From NCBI GenBank assembly GCA_902489575.1, contig CABUAQ010000042.1, positions 1 through 15,423 on the forward strand: DNA of 15,423 nucleotides, written 5' to 3'. The DNA is from an uncultured bacterium. Its GTDB lineage: Bacteria > Cyanobacteriota > Vampirovibrionia > Gastranaerophilales > Gastranaerophilaceae. Shown here in pieces: positions 14,623-15,423 of the stretch (position 1 is the stretch's first letter; each line of letters begins with the position of its first letter). A model generated the notes under the pieces. That model made no database searches and was not told where the DNA came from. It saw only the letters and a list, made by a program, of their open reading frames with translations. The position numbers and the translations under genes were made by a program.

Positions 14623-15423
14623 TATTTATATTACTCCATTTCTTGTACACACATATATGCCGATGCCCCGTTAGATTTTCCTGTTCCTGTAAAAAATATC
14701 CATATACATTGTTTTTACTATCAGACAAAATTTCTTTATTAACCTTTGAGGGAAAATAATATCGTTGATATAATGGAAATTCAGGTTTGTCTTGAAAATA
14801 TTTTTCTATTCTTAAATTGAAATATTTAGGAATATTTTCATAAAATACCTTTGTAATATCCAAACAATGATGCGGAGGAAGATTTAATATATCAGGATTT
14901 GATTGTATCCATAAACCTTCAGGATTCGGAGTACCTATAAACAAAATTCCGCCATCTTCAAGTAAATTGACTACCTGTTCTAAAAAAACCTTCGGCTCTT
15001 TTATATGCTCTAAAACTTGAAATAAACAAATACAATCAAATTTTTCCTTAATTTCAGATAATTTAGCATTTGTTACGTTTAAATTTTTACTCTTACATTT
15101 TTCCAACGCATTAGCATTAAACTCAATTCCAAGTGTGTAATCTGTTATATTTTGAATCTTTTCTAAAAAATATCCATACCCGCAGCCAATATCTAAAACA
15201 CGTTTAGAATTATTTTCATTAATAACATCAATAGCTTTACTGTATTCCCACTTGTACTTCGGATATTTATATTGTCCGGATTCCAGCAACTTCTCATAAA
15301 AAAGTGAAGTATCAGGAATTTGATAGTTATAAAACTCTAACCCGCATTCACTGCAATGATATTTATATAACAGTTTGTCTTTATAACAATCACCAATAGG
15401 ATCAATTTTATAAATATCTATAT
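14603..15423 (-). CDS. Class I SAM-dependent methyltransferase with zinc-ribbon-like N-terminus (5' end outside window)
   Basis: The reading frame is open to the right edge, so this gene is partial; at least 272 codons are seen. An internal TTG at 15287-15289 is not a credible start, since conserved sequence continues upstream. The visible N-terminus includes YKYHCSECGLEFYNYQIPD, the second half of the Cys-x2-Cys ribbon common in glycan-cluster methyltransferases. The Rossmann core has RVLDIGCGYGYFLEKI (SAM loop), LGIEFNANAL, FDCICLFQVLEHIKEP and LLEDGGILFIGTPNPEG, as in the Methyltransf_23 group, then a PPHHCLDITKVF segment. It probably methylates a sugar of the surface glycan or an intermediate. 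It is the first gene of the operon visible here and overlaps the next gene by 20 bp; the promoter must be beyond the window. Confidence 0.85.
   Translation of the reverse strand, partial: IDIYKIDPIGDCYKDKLLYKYHCSECGLEFYNYQIPDTSLFYEKLLESGQYKYPKYKWEYSKAIDVINENNSKRVLDIGCGYGYFLEKIQNITDYTLGIEFNANALEKCKSKNLNVTNAKLSEIKEKFDCICLFQVLEHIKEPKVFLEQVVNLLEDGGILFIGTPNPEGLWIQSNPDILNLPPHHCLDITKVFYENIPKYFNLRIEKYFQDKPEFPLYQRYYFPSKVNKEILSDSKNNVYGYFLQEQENLTGHRHICVYKKWSNINNEVIFV

Overview
The window is AT-rich bacterial chromosome. I infer a host-associated fermentative bacterium of the Vampirovibrionia/Melainabacteria type (Candidatus Gastranaerophilales). The grounds are a pyruvate formate-lyase, an envelope-glycan operon with a KdsB-like enzyme (Gram-negative-like surface), and three proteins whose N-termini share a short leader ending in an F-G or F-K-G motif. 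I associate such leaders with that group from memory. The assignment is inference; there is no rRNA or other marker here.

Left part (1-6577), nearly all on the minus strand: (a) a partial gene for a one-helix membrane protein with an 11-residue-repeat tail that turns into a 51-bp tandem repeat cut by the window edge. (b) A two-gene pyruvate formate-lyase operon in which the glycyl-radical domain is a separate 79-residue protein; the catalytic chain has lost that domain. It has a good -10 box and a large palindrome upstream. (c) A small LEA-like stress protein. (d) The only plus-strand gene, a YvlD/phage-holin-4-like four-helix membrane protein. (e) A 709-residue divergent GH77 (amylomaltase-like) protein with a C-terminal membrane anchor and a substituted catalytic motif. 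(f) A 93-residue membrane protein with the same kind of leader. Hairpin terminators lie at 607-633, 3190-3212 and 4006-4040.

Right part (6714-15423), all minus strand: eight genes in one tightly packed operon with overlaps or gaps under 10 bp, continuing beyond the right edge. In transcription order they are a class I methyltransferase (partial), a Rossmann-type GT42/MptE-like protein with an N-terminal triple motif, a two-part HAD-family protein of COG5610 type, a GT9-like protein, a KdsB-like cytidylyltransferase, an HMGL-like aldolase fused to another MptE/GT42-like domain, a HAD phosphatase, and an AraD-like pentulose-phosphate epimerase/aldolase.

The last four of these parallel the CMP-Kdo pathway step by step (pentulose phosphate supply, three-carbon chain extension, dephosphorylation, CMP activation). 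Two of the classical enzymes are replaced by unrelated families. I propose that the operon makes and transfers an unusual CMP-activated ulosonic acid for a surface glycan. This is inference from families and context.
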